Origin: Argopecten irradians
Lineage: Eukaryota; Mollusca; Bivalvia; Pectinida; Pectinidae
Direction: 5' to 3'
NCBI RefSeq assembly: GCF_041381155.1
Contig: NC_091134.1
Span: 54,261,944-54,325,943 of the forward strand
Length of the DNA: 64,000 nucleotides
The translations under genes were made by a program, and so were the position numbers. This document shows positions 51,536 to 60,928 of the stretch, piece by piece. The notes beneath the pieces were generated by a model. That model saw only the letters and a list, made by a program, of their open reading frames with translations. It was not told the DNA's origin and made no database searches. How positions within the stretch are numbered: position 1 is the stretch's first letter; each line of letters begins with the position of its first letter.

Positions 51536-53327
51536 AGCTACGTGTGTTACAAAATAGACCTAATTCGCGAGGTCACTTGACAGCTAATACATTTTTTTAT
51601 CCCACATCACAGGAGTTTGACGTTCTGTCAATAATAGATAGTAAAAAAATATATATATATAATATCCCTATATATAAACTCCTGTGCCTAAATCAAACAC
51701 ACAAACAGTTGAAAAGTTTGAAACATTGCAGTAAATTAAGAACTGTTGCTGTTTTTACCTTCGCAAGGCGAGTAGAAAACTATTTGAATGTGGATGTCCC
51801 ATGTGGAAATAGGTGCTTAACAGTTACACTCACTAAGGTAAAACTTATAGATTTTAGATCTATTGTCTATCTCCTCTCGCAAAACAGATTTTCTCCATCT
51901 TCTTGAATTTCGGAACATTTTTACTCTTCTTATTTAATTGTACGGTAAGTCAAGAGGACTTCCAAAAACAAAATTCTAATTCATAGTTCGACATTCCATA
52001 AAGTACGGATCTGGATATGTAGATTATAAATAATGAATGTTAGGATTTTATTTTTTTCCTGAAACAAACGCAAGCGATGTATATATAGTGGTCATATATT
52101 ATAGAGATTGGCAACTCCGCCAGTGTTATTTATGGGACAACCCTGTTAGACAAAAAAAATTGTCAAATTTTCGAGGATACTGTAGTTTTTTCAAATACAA
52201 GTGAATAACACTGGTATGTTACAAAATTTAAGTAATTTTCAGATGGTTTGAGTGCGATTTTGGAAAGAAAAAAAATAATGATTTAACTTATATAATTAAT
52301 ATATAAATAATATACACTTCCGGTTTTGAATATCTGATTTTCGAAAAAAAACCCGGACCCCCCTAACACCAAATTCTCGCGCCATGTTTAAAAGAATGTA
52401 CGTAAAAATAGTAAACCTGTCATCAAAGACAAAGAAGGAGTTTCCAATATCTATATAACGTTACGGTATATATTTATATGTTTCTGTATATATAAGAAAT
52501 AAGCCGGAATCGCAAGCCCATATCTTGCATCTGTCCCTGTAACCAGTGCGAGGAAAGGTATGTAGCGGCACTTAAAATTCCTGAATTTAGTAAATTCCAT
52601 ACGCCCCCCCCTCCCTTTTGGCGTTCTCCTCGCAGCGACTGCTACCATTGCTACTTATACAACTAAGAGGTAGGTATATCTGTCATAAAGCAGGACATTT
52701 ATAAAAAATTAGTTTGATTTTAAAAAAATGTCTCGATTTACGTTAACGGATGAAAGTCGCAAGCAGCTATCAAGTTAGGCCAAACGTTAGGCCTACGTAT
52801 GTACATCACGATCAACCATGCTCTAGGACTTAAAATTTCAGTATCATTCAGTTTCTTTTTCATTTTAGCACACAGTGATACTTTCAAATAGGCATAGCTA
52901 AGTAGTTTGGATGGATATATACAGTATTTTCGTATAGGAAATCGAGTAGGGTAAGGCTGGAGTAGCGTGCTTCGTTGAAGGTCCTGCTATTTGCAGGATA
53001 GGGCAATTGATTCGTAGGATCTGACCGGACCTGATGTGTCGGTGCAAAAATAAATAAATTTGAATTGTTGACCGAGTTTTGGCATGGGGCTGGCTGCATT
53101 TAAAAAAAAAACCTTTTTGGGATAGTTGTCAATTGTCATAAACTGATCGCTGGTTTTGCAGTTTTTCTCCAGCCCTAACTACCTTCACCTTTCCGAAATG
53201 GCTGTTAACTTAAATTTTCAAAATATAAAACAATATTGGTAAATTTGCAGAGTCGCAAAAGTTCTTATATTTACGTTAATACTAAACTAATCATCATCTT
53301 CAGAGCATATAGGATCTTACATGAGTG
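51536..53327. other. intergenic DNA, no gene seen
   Basis: No frame has recognisable domains or splice partners. A small C-rich patch (cgcccccccctccc, about 52601) stands out. An upstream non-coding exon of the first zinc-finger gene could lie here or nearer 54.9 kb, but I cannot place it. Confidence 0.4.
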
Positions 53328-53329
53328 AT

Positions 53330-53447
53330 CATTTCATATAAGATTTTACGAAACGAGTCTAAGAAGTTTTTATTTTTGCGAGCCTTGGCGAGCAAAAATT
53401 AAAACTTCGAGACGAGTTTCAAAAAATCTCATATGAAATGAACACAA
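53330..53447. repeat. foldback, arms about 50 bp
   Basis: atttcatataagattttacg ... cgagccttggcgag ... ctcatatgaaat pairs with itself around ccttgg, with several mismatches. Confidence 0.8.
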
Positions 53448-53714
53448 ATTTAATATACTTTTTATCTATATTTACATTTTCACTGCAGTCCCACTATATA
53501 ACCTTACTAAGCGCAGTTGGCAGTCATACAATGAACTTCAAGCGCTTATTATGACGTCATTATCATTGTGACGTCACAATTATCATGCCAGCGAGCACGG
53601 AAGACGGCTTTTCAAATGGCTGTTCCATCCATGACGATAACGAATGATTAATTCATTATAGATGCAAAATTCCTTGGGATTTTATCCTAAAATTGTAGCC
53701 AAATATAAATATAA

Positions 53715-53870
53715 GCATTGAACGTCTTTCAGTTGTCATATATAGCCAATAAGAATGCCAACTGAACAGAAGCAAATTCAACATGAACCGCTAGCGCGCT
53801 TCATGGAATTTGCCTCTGTCCAGTCTGCATTCTTATTGGCTATGAATGACAACCGAAAGACGTTAAATGC
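53715..53870. repeat. foldback, arms about 70 bp
   Basis: aagcattgaacgtctttcag on the left mirrors ctgaaagacgttaaatgctt-type sequence on the right. The arms close on catgaa/ttcatg around ccgctagcgcg. It abuts the MITE at 53871. Confidence 0.85.
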
Positions 53871-54234
53871 TTAAAGATGCTCCACCGCTGACAAATGGTA
53901 TTTTTTCACTTTAAAAAACAGAAGCAGACGATTAAGTATTTTTCTCTAGTTACAAAAGTTACTTACTTTACACTATTACCCCCATTGAACAGTTTGAGCT
54001 TCTGATTTTCCTTCAAGTTAAAAATATGAAAAATAATTAATTGCATCCCGAAAAAATTCTGTGACACTATATCCTATATGGAATGAAGTATTGATTGCGC
54101 ATGCACCAAAGGCGAAATAGATTATTTTATATTATTTTTTGTGTAAATTAGGCATATATATACACGATAAAACAACAATTATTGTTCAAATGATTAACAT
54201 CATTTATGCTCTGTCGGCGGTGGAGCATCTTTAA
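53871..54234. mobile_element. MITE, TTAA-flanked, copy 2
   Basis: The ends TTAAAGATGCTCCACCGC and (complement) the same are better preserved than in copy 1 at 9759-10122, and the interior is inverted relative to it. Two copies 44 kb apart in one window suggest an abundant family. Confidence 0.85.
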
Positions 54235-55047
54235 TATAACTACAAATACCTAAATAACATGCTATGTTTCCTGACGTCATTTTATTATTTCTGTATGACG
54301 TCACAATGAATTTTCAGCCACCGAAAATCGCTCCAGGTCATATTACACTAGTGACATACGCAAAAATATTACCCAGGCGAAATAACTGGATATCAGGCGG
54401 ATTATGTGATAAAATTTTATGAAAATCAAAAGACTATATATATTTATTTCATAATGGGGGTCGTCTTATCTTTCTCACCGTCGTTGGCTATCACTGCGCC
54501 AGACGGCAAAACAGCGAAGTGAATTTTCAATATAAATTATGCACTGCAGGGAATCTTGCATTTGTTTGATGTTGTTACTTCATCTATGGCCATCGATATC
54601 AATTTTCTTATGTTAGTATTGTTAAATAAGAAACTTAGTTTTTTGTTTCAAAAAGGTAGTGGGCATTTAACAAGGGGTTAAACCAATGCGGGACAAACCA
54701 AGCTTTATATGAAAATGCTTACTTCTTCGTTATTATTACTTTGTTTTTTGCATTGAATTATCATTGAATGTGTATATAATAATACAATAAATTATACGAA
54801 TGCCACTTAATTGTTACATAGGTCTAAGGCGCTTGATGATTCAAAGTCATCATGCATTGTCAATTCGAGGTCATTATGCATTGTCAATGTGGGTCATCCA
54901 TAAACCTTCTCCCACTTAAGATGTCTCGATGACATGTCAGTGTTGTTGCTTGTACTGGAAAGGTCCTGAAATCGTCCCGACCATTAGGACTTCGACTTTT
55001 CGGTTATTCTCGAATGCAAGTTGTAAATAGCCGATACAATATGAAAG

Positions 55048-55149
55048 TTTGGTCTCATTTCAGAAATATCTGTGTGTCTTGTTTGGTCTCATTTCAGAAA
55101 TATCTGTGTGTCTTGTTTGGTCTCATTTCAGGAATATCTGTGTGTCTTG
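55048..55149 (+). repeat. 34-bp unit in three tandem copies containing a 3' splice site
   Basis: Units are 55048-55081, 55082-55115 and 55116-55149, identical apart from one base in the third. Each has tttggtctcatttcag, a good pyrimidine tract plus AG, ending at 55063, 55097 and 55131. The paralogous gene at 60.9 kb has one such site (tttgtttcatttcag, ending 60835) at the matching place, so this is a multiplied acceptor. Confidence 0.92.
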
Positions 55150-55225
55150 TTTGCCAGACAAGTATACAGAACACGTGAAGCCGAAAATAACTGAAGATGT
55201 TTTAAGTAGAAAAAATTGCAAAAGG

Positions 55226-56365
55226 ATGTCTGCCCCCAGAGAAAATATCCATTGTGACCCTAGCTACGATGATGTAAACGAGTCTGACAAATCACCGGCC
55301 CATGCCCAGAAACATTCACAGACAAATTTCGTGTGTGATATATGCGGTAAAGGATTTTACTTATTCAATACTCTAAGGTGCCACCTCAAAGTACATACCG
55401 GAGAAAGACGTTATGTATGCGATACCTGTGGTAAGGCGTTCATGATAGCTAACCATCTGAAAGCACACTTAATGAGAAAACACTCGGAAAAATCGCATGT
55501 ATGTGAAATATGTGGTAAGATGTATGGTTGGGTAAGAGACCTACGGCAACATCTCCTGAAGAAACATGCAGCTATAAAAACATACAAGTGTGATATCTGT
55601 AGTCATGGATTCAATAACGAAGAACAGTTGCAAACACATACAAAGATACATACTCGAGAGAATCCATACCAATGTGACGTCTGTGGTAGAGTGTTTAGCT
55701 GTTCATCTGACCTAAACAGACATATATCAATTAAACATAAAGGAATGAAGTCAAACAAGGAAACGAATACACATCCAGACAAGCGCAACATTTTCGGAAA
55801 GAAAATTCTTCGCCCATATCTTCGAAAACAACACCAAAGTACACATGAAAGAGAGAGGCATTACAAATGTGACATTTGTAATAAACAATTCACAACTAAG
55901 GGTCAACTTCGTTCACACAGCACAATCCATACAGGGGAAAAACCGTACTCGTGTCGGGTTTGTAGTAAACGTTTTAGGGAAAATAAAACATTAAAGATGC
56001 ACTATATAACACATACAAAAGAGAAACCCTATAAATGCGACATATGTGGTTCTGAATTCAGTCGTAAAATTTCGCTGCAGATGCACCAAAGTACACACAC
56101 AGAAGAGAAACCTTACCGGTGTGACGTGTGTAGTAAGGATTTCAGCCGTAAGACTTACCTTCACAGACACTACAAGACGCATACGTCAGAGAAATTGAAG
56201 TGTGAGATATGTGATAAACCCTTCAGTCACAAAGTATGCCTTCAAAGACACTACATGATACATACAGGAGAGAGGCCTTATAAGTGTGACGCGTGTGGTA
56301 AGGACTTCACAAGCAAAGGTTCCCTTCAGAGACATTACAAGAGGACCCATACAGGGGCCTTATGA
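55226..56365 (+). CDS. C2H2 zinc-finger protein 1 (379 aa in this exon, 11 fingers)
   Basis: A probable sequence-specific nucleic-acid-binding nuclear protein with an array of Cys2-His2 fingers and TGEKP-type linkers. Starting with FVCDICGKGF at about residue 36, five fingers are followed by a degenerate one that has lost its cysteines (NIFGKKILRPYLRKQH), then six more to YKCDACGKDF. No KRAB, SCAN, BTB or other effector domain is seen. The frame is open upstream, but the first ATG is 55226 (MSAPREN), matching the start of the paralogue at 60929, so I start there. Coding from an upstream exon through one of three tandem acceptors remains possible. The stop at 56363-56365 follows a small deletion in a TGERP linker. 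In the next frame another CxxC half-finger (YKCQVCGIDLSREK) continues, so the gene once had at least one more finger. Confidence 0.85.
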   Translation: MSAPRENIHCDPSYDDVNESDKSPAHAQKHSQTNFVCDICGKGFYLFNTLRCHLKVHTGERRYVCDTCGKAFMIANHLKAHLMRKHSEKSHVCEICGKMYGWVRDLRQHLLKKHAAIKTYKCDICSHGFNNEEQLQTHTKIHTRENPYQCDVCGRVFSCSSDLNRHISIKHKGMKSNKETNTHPDKRNIFGKKILRPYLRKQHQSTHERERHYKCDICNKQFTTKGQLRSHSTIHTGEKPYSCRVCSKRFRENKTLKMHYITHTKEKPYKCDICGSEFSRKISLQMHQSTHTEEKPYRCDVCSKDFSRKTYLHRHYKTHTSEKLKCEICDKPFSHKVCLQRHYMIHTGERPYKCDACGKDFTSKGSLQRHYKRTHTGAL

Positions 56366-56911
56366 TTATAAATGTCAAGTTTGTGGCATAGACTTAAGTC
56401 GCGAAAAATACCTAGAGATTGTTACAGTATCGTGTACGTTTGTACATACGTATGCACAAACTATTATCTTGTACATTTGTACGTACATCGTTGCATCATG
56501 TACGTACAGCTAGTATCTTAATTGTATGTACAAGTTGTTATCTTATACGTATAACTTCATATCTGACAAGTTATTACAGTATCTTACACGTACAAATTAT
56601 TATCTTGTACATTTGAACGTACAACGTAGTATCATGTACGTACGACTTAGTATCTTGTACGTACAAGTTTATATACTAAGTTGTTCATACATCTACAAGA
56701 TACTATGTTGTACGTACAAGATAAATACAATTATATTTATTTCATTGAATATATAAAGTATTATACAATAAACAAAACTTTAAATCGTTGAAAATAAGGA
56801 AAACATCTTTTTTTAGATAAGGTGCCGTTTCATAAGTTGTAGGCCATATCATATTACTGCGATGGCATGATTACTGTCGTATCATCCATGTATGATAATG
56901 AGCTTGATAGT
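56366..56911. repeat. decayed zinc-finger tail and 'gtacgtac' repeats
   Basis: The first 65 bases encode a lost half-finger out of frame. From about 56420 to 56730 a degenerate tandem repeat of roughly 20-30 bp is built on cttgtacgtacaa and tagtatcttgtacg, rich in the self-complementary gtacgtac. Confidence 0.7.
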
Positions 56912-57079
56912 TATTTCGTTCGAACGCAATAATTATTTCGTTCCCACGCAATAATATTTCGTTCGAACGCAGTACTATTTCGTTCCCACGCAATACTATT
57001 TGTTCCCACGCAATACTGTTTCGTTCCCACGCAATACTATTTCGTTCCCACGCAATACTATTTTGTTCCCACGCAGTTA
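56912..57079. repeat. 21-bp minisatellite, about 8 copies
   Basis: The unit is tatttcgttcccacgcaata plus one base. Early copies carry ttcgaacg instead of ttcccacg. Confidence 0.93.
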
Positions 57080-57465
57080 ATTTATCTATTCATGTCCGCT
57101 CCCAGCCACCGTAGGCCATAGACATGCAATAGACATGTGATCTTTAACTTCGCAATCTTTTCTTTGTTCATTGCTTAATAAAATTTCTGTCCCGTGGTTA
57201 CACAATTCATTTTTTTTTGTCCATTTTATCCATAGCTTGACGTTCTATCCTGGAAATGAATATAATGTTTCCGCCCTTGCCGAGCGGTGGGGTAGGCAGT
57301 GTTGCTACTTTTCGGACTTTTTCGGTGTTGCTACAGCGGCCATATGATTTTGTATAAACGAGATTGCACTTTCTGTCTATTCTTTCTCAGATTAGTAGTA
57401 ATTTAATATTGTGCTAATGTGCCCTCATGGACCTAAGGGACGGAGACAAAACTGGTCGATTTGGC

Positions 57466-57781
57466 CACAGGGGGCCAACTCAATGAAAATGGATATTGTC
57501 ATACATTTTTTGTGTTTGGTGGATGGACTGATGAGTATATATGACAGTCATGTGAATTTTTTTCGGAAAATATGGGATTTGAAAAATTATTAAAAAATCG
57601 GGATATTTACTATAAAACAGACTCTGTTTTATAGTAAATATCCCGATTTTCTAATAATTTTCCAAATCTCGTATTTTTTGAAAAAAATCACATGACTGTC
57701 ATATATACTCATCAGTCCATCCACCAAATACAAAAAAAAAATGTATGACAACATCCATTTTCATTGAGTTGGCCCCCTGTG
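57466..57781. mobile_element. palindromic hAT-like foldback with 8-bp target duplication (316 bp)
   Basis: Both halves are copies of one sequence of about 155 bp in inverted orientation, meeting at aaaacagactctgtttta near 57620. Each outer end is CACAGGGGGCCAACTCAATG, and GATTTGGC is duplicated at 57458-57465 and 57782-57789. A third half-copy is at 59643-59797. The surrounding bases are a decayed element A unit (tagcatcgggctagg, aattgtacaa), so it inserted into that repeat. Confidence 0.85.
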
Positions 57782-58120
57782 GATTTGGCCGATATTGCTT
57801 GAACCAAATTTAAATGTTATGTAGCATCGGGCTAGGAATTCAAAACAAAATTGTACAAGTGGTTTGGCTACAGTTGTGTGACCGCACAACGTTACACGAT
57901 GTGTGCACGATGTGCGGTCTGGGCAGTGTGCGCACGATGTGCGATCTAGCCATGGGCGGTAGGTCGTGGTCGATATGAATATAGGAATTCAATTTTACTG
58001 AGTAAACATACGGAACGATGATGGGGTTTTATTGCAACTGTGTTGAAGACACGGTAGCCTGGTGCCCTGGCCTACCAATACAGGCTAAAGACACGGTAAA
58101 TCCAGATGTGATATACACAC

Positions 58121-58364
58121 ATGTATAAAGGATATCCATAATATAACAAATATCTATTTTGTTTTGTTTTGTTTTGTTTACCTGATTATTTATGTACTTG
58201 AGGCTGCTAAACAGTCTACTGTACCGGCTAATTAGGTATTAAATGTATAAAGGATATCCATAATATAACAAATATCTATTTTGTTTTGTTTTGTTTTGTT
58301 TACCTGATTATTTATGTACTTGAGGCTGCTAAACAGTCTACTGTACCGGCTAATTAGGTATTAA
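58121..58364. repeat. exact 122-bp tandem duplication
   Basis: Copies 58121-58242 and 58243-58364, beginning atgtataaaggatatccata, show no difference that I can find, so the duplication is recent. Confidence 0.93.
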
Positions 58365-59150
58365 ATTAACAACTTCAAACTCTTTTTTGTATTGTTAACT
58401 TGAACAATGTTTCAGTTTTGAAATTTAATTGTATATAAATATCTAAAACAAATCATATAAATCTTTTAAAGCGGGACAGCTTTAGTAATTATATAGGTTT
58501 CACCAGAAATTTATATAGTATATTATCTAAATATCTAGTTTTACGTACGTTCATTCAGGTATTCATATACTCTCTATACCAGATCTGTTAGACAAGTACA
58601 TGTATACCTGAGCCAGGATATAAGTTAAATTGAAGGTAAAACAATTCATGACCAGAGGGCAGAATTAGTGACAGAGCGTGCGGCAAAATACACATAAAAT
58701 ACAACTAGCTATATACATGTACAAATGTATCTATACTGCACATGTAGGTAGGTTTGGGGTGGGGCTGGGTATAAGGGAGCCAAATGGGTATTGTCTCCAA
58801 GCATGTTTGAAATACGCATATATGTATATATTAAGTATAAATTTAACTATTAATAAACCCTCTCCCTTTCCTGGAAAAAAAAGATAAATAAAATGCTAAA
58901 AAAAGATACAAAAAATGTCTACATTATCTTTATTTTGAGAAAAAAAAAATATCAATTATTCTCAATTGAAAGAATAAACACAATTTGATAAAAAGTAGCT
59001 CCAATGTATAAGTTTATTATTATTATTATTTGAAACAAAATCACACATGGGGTCAAGTAGACTTTACAAAATCAGGTTATACAGGTACAGAGGCGATCAC
59101 AGCATGCTTGTTATCAATTGAATTGAATGCTGTCACGGACCCCCTGGTGT

Positions 59151-59632
59151 TAAAAAAATCCTTTACCACAGACATCACATATAAATCTTTTCTGTTGTCG
59201 TTGTATCTGAGCACGGGTCGATGGCTGGTCCGACTCATTAACACCCTCGCTAATCAGATCATTTTGGTTATTCTGTCCAGAGAAATTACTTTCGTTGCTC
59301 AGATCACTTTGGTTGTTTTGCCCTAGTGAAGACAAAATTTCGCTACTTAGATCACATTGGTTGTTTTTCTCAGTGATAGAAGTACTTTCGTTGCTCAGAT
59401 CACTTTGGTTGTTTTGCCCTAGTGAAGACAAAATTTCGCTACTTAGATCACATTGGTTGTTTTTCTCAGTGATAGAAGTACTTTCGTTGCTCAGATCACT
59501 TTGGTTGTTTTGCCCTAGTGAAGACAAAATTTCGCTACTTAGATCACATTGGTTGTTTTTCTCAGTGATAGAAGTACTTTCGTTGCTCAGATCACTTTGG
59601 TTGCTTTGTCCTAGTGAAGACACAATTTTGCT
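59151..59632 (-). pseudogene. captured fragment of zinc-finger gene 2 (N-terminal part, expanded repeats)
   Basis: The minus strand matches the 5' coding part of the gene at 60929. About 90 bases around GVNESDQPSTRAQIQ...DVCGKGF are identical, and the adjoining stretch differs by about one base. It ends within the first finger (FICDVCGKGF), so it cannot make a finger protein. A 96-bp unit (SSLGQNNQSDLSNES...) occurs about three times here but only about 1.4 times in the gene. The frame stays open into the half foldback (MGFEKLLKNRDIYYK), which I take as chance fusion. It lies inside the 2.4-kb TA-flanked element. Confidence 0.88.
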
Positions 59633-59642
59633 ACTTGCTAAT

Positions 59643-59797
59643 ACTGCTTTATAGTAAATATCCCGATTTTTTAATAATTTTTCAAATCCCATATTTTCCG
59701 AAAAAAATTCACATGACTGTCATATATACTCATCAGTCCATCCACCAAACACAAAAAATGTATGACAATATCCATTTTCATTGAGTTGGCCCCTTGT
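59643..59797. repeat. half copy of the 57466 foldback
   Basis: tttatagtaaatatcccgat through tgagttggcccct matches one arm of the palindrome, starting at its centre and ending at its outer terminus, next to the captured fragment. Confidence 0.85.
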
Positions 59798-60419
59798 GTT
59801 ATTTTCAAGTCGTCAAAATGAAATACTTGTAGCTTTACTAAAAGTGGTATATTTCATTTATTTTAACATAATACTAATACAAAAATAACAAAAAAGAAAT
59901 AATATTAATCAGATTATACCTACTGTCTGCTAGATCTCCACGGTAACCATTCTGGACATTTACGTATTCTATTTACATATATAGAGATATCGCTCAAACT
60001 GACAACACAATGAATAAATCAAAATTAAATGTTTATCAATCAAACTATATTTCAAATATTAGGATAAAATGTTACATGTGTAGAAACATATGTTTAAACA
60101 GAAATTAAGTATTAGATTTATATATCACTGGAATGACAGTACAAGTAAATTAGACTCGTCAACATAGTCCGTTTATGGAATGATTTCGCAAAGATTTGAC
60201 CGATCGTCCCGATCGCACAGCTGTGCGCACGCAGTTTTTGGTACGTTGTGCGGTCACACAACTGTAACGCAACATGGGGCAAAAGAGCAATGCACATAGG
60301 GGTTAATTTGGCTTTGTTGTTGTAAAAGACATTTGGCTATGATTTTGAGCGATAACTACAGCCCCCTAGTCGCATTGTTAAATAATACGGTGAATGAATG
60401 AATGATGCTGTAAAGTCTT

Positions 60420-60736
60420 CATCCTCGATACTCCAGGGGTTCCGATCACTTTCGATCTCTACACCCCTGGACTATCTCATAGTAAAACTGGAGGCAACAG
60501 AATAGAACAGGTAATTTAGTCATTTGATGTACATCAAAAGAGCCGTATAACGGTACACTGTGGTTGACTCTGTGGCTTTGATGTTAGGCGTCGCTCTCTC
60601 TGTAGTCTTCAAAGGAAATCTTTGCTAGCCTGTGATTGGTCAAATGTTTTCCGCTGAGCTGCCTTCAATTTCACTATGAGATAGTCCAGGGGTGTAGAGA
60701 TCGTAAGTGATCGGAAGCCCTGGAGTATCGAGGATG
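60420..60736. mobile_element. MULE-type MITE with 9-bp target duplication (317 bp)
   Basis: Inverted ends of about 75-80 bp begin CATCCTCGATACTCCAGGG, and TAAAGTCTT is repeated exactly on both sides (60411-60419 and 60737-60745). Long inverted ends with a 9-bp duplication fit Mutator-like elements. A truncated relative is at 48760-48915. It lies about 100 bases upstream of the zinc-finger gene 2 acceptor. Confidence 0.85.
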
Positions 60737-60835
60737 TAAAGTCTTAAACTGACGATATATATTATGTCGTTATAATTATGATCAATAAAGTTTAGTTTAA
60801 CTGCATTTTAATTTCGTGTTTTGTTTCATTTCAGA

Positions 60836-60928
60836 AATATTTGATGTCCTTTATGCGCAACAAGTACACAAGAAGAATAAAGAACGAAATCGGAAAAAAA
60901 CTGATGTTTTAGCAAGGACCAAAGCAGG
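60836..60928 (+). other. 5' UTR part of zinc-finger gene 2 with a short upstream ORF
   Basis: The acceptor tttgtttcatttcag ends at 60835. The untranslated stretch has an upstream ORF at 60844-60912 (22 codons, MSFMRNKYT... ending ATG TTT TAG), which stops 16 bases before the main ATG. The paralogue keeps ATG TTT TAA at 55197-55205, 20 bases before its own ATG. The first exon was not found. Confidence 0.55.

Larger units (their letters stand above)
57871..60264. mobile_element. Tc1/mariner-type non-autonomous element carrying a zinc-finger gene fragment (2.4 kb)
   Basis: The ends CAGTTGTGTGACCGCACAAC are perfect inverted repeats (22 bp) between TA dinucleotides (57869-57870 and 60265-60266). 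The flanks rejoin as an element A-type sequence (aaaattgtacaagtggtttggc / acgcaacatggggcaaaag ... taatttggct), which supports a clean insertion. Cargo: a 122-bp exact tandem duplication, an inverted fragment of zinc-finger gene 2 and a half foldback. TA target and CAGT ends are typical of Tc1/mariner. No transposase frame is present. Confidence 0.75.

Noticed and set aside
55049-55225. 59-residue hydrophobic N-terminal extension of zinc-finger protein 1 (signal-peptide-like)
   Set aside because: It starts at TTG, crosses three splice-acceptor copies and has no ATG. The paralogue starts at the position matching 55226.
59295-59654. Plus-strand Leu/Ser-rich repeated frame, mirrored at 60826-61146 on the minus strand
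   Set aside because: Antisense shadow of the NNQSDLSNES coding repeats in zinc-finger gene 2 and its captured copy.
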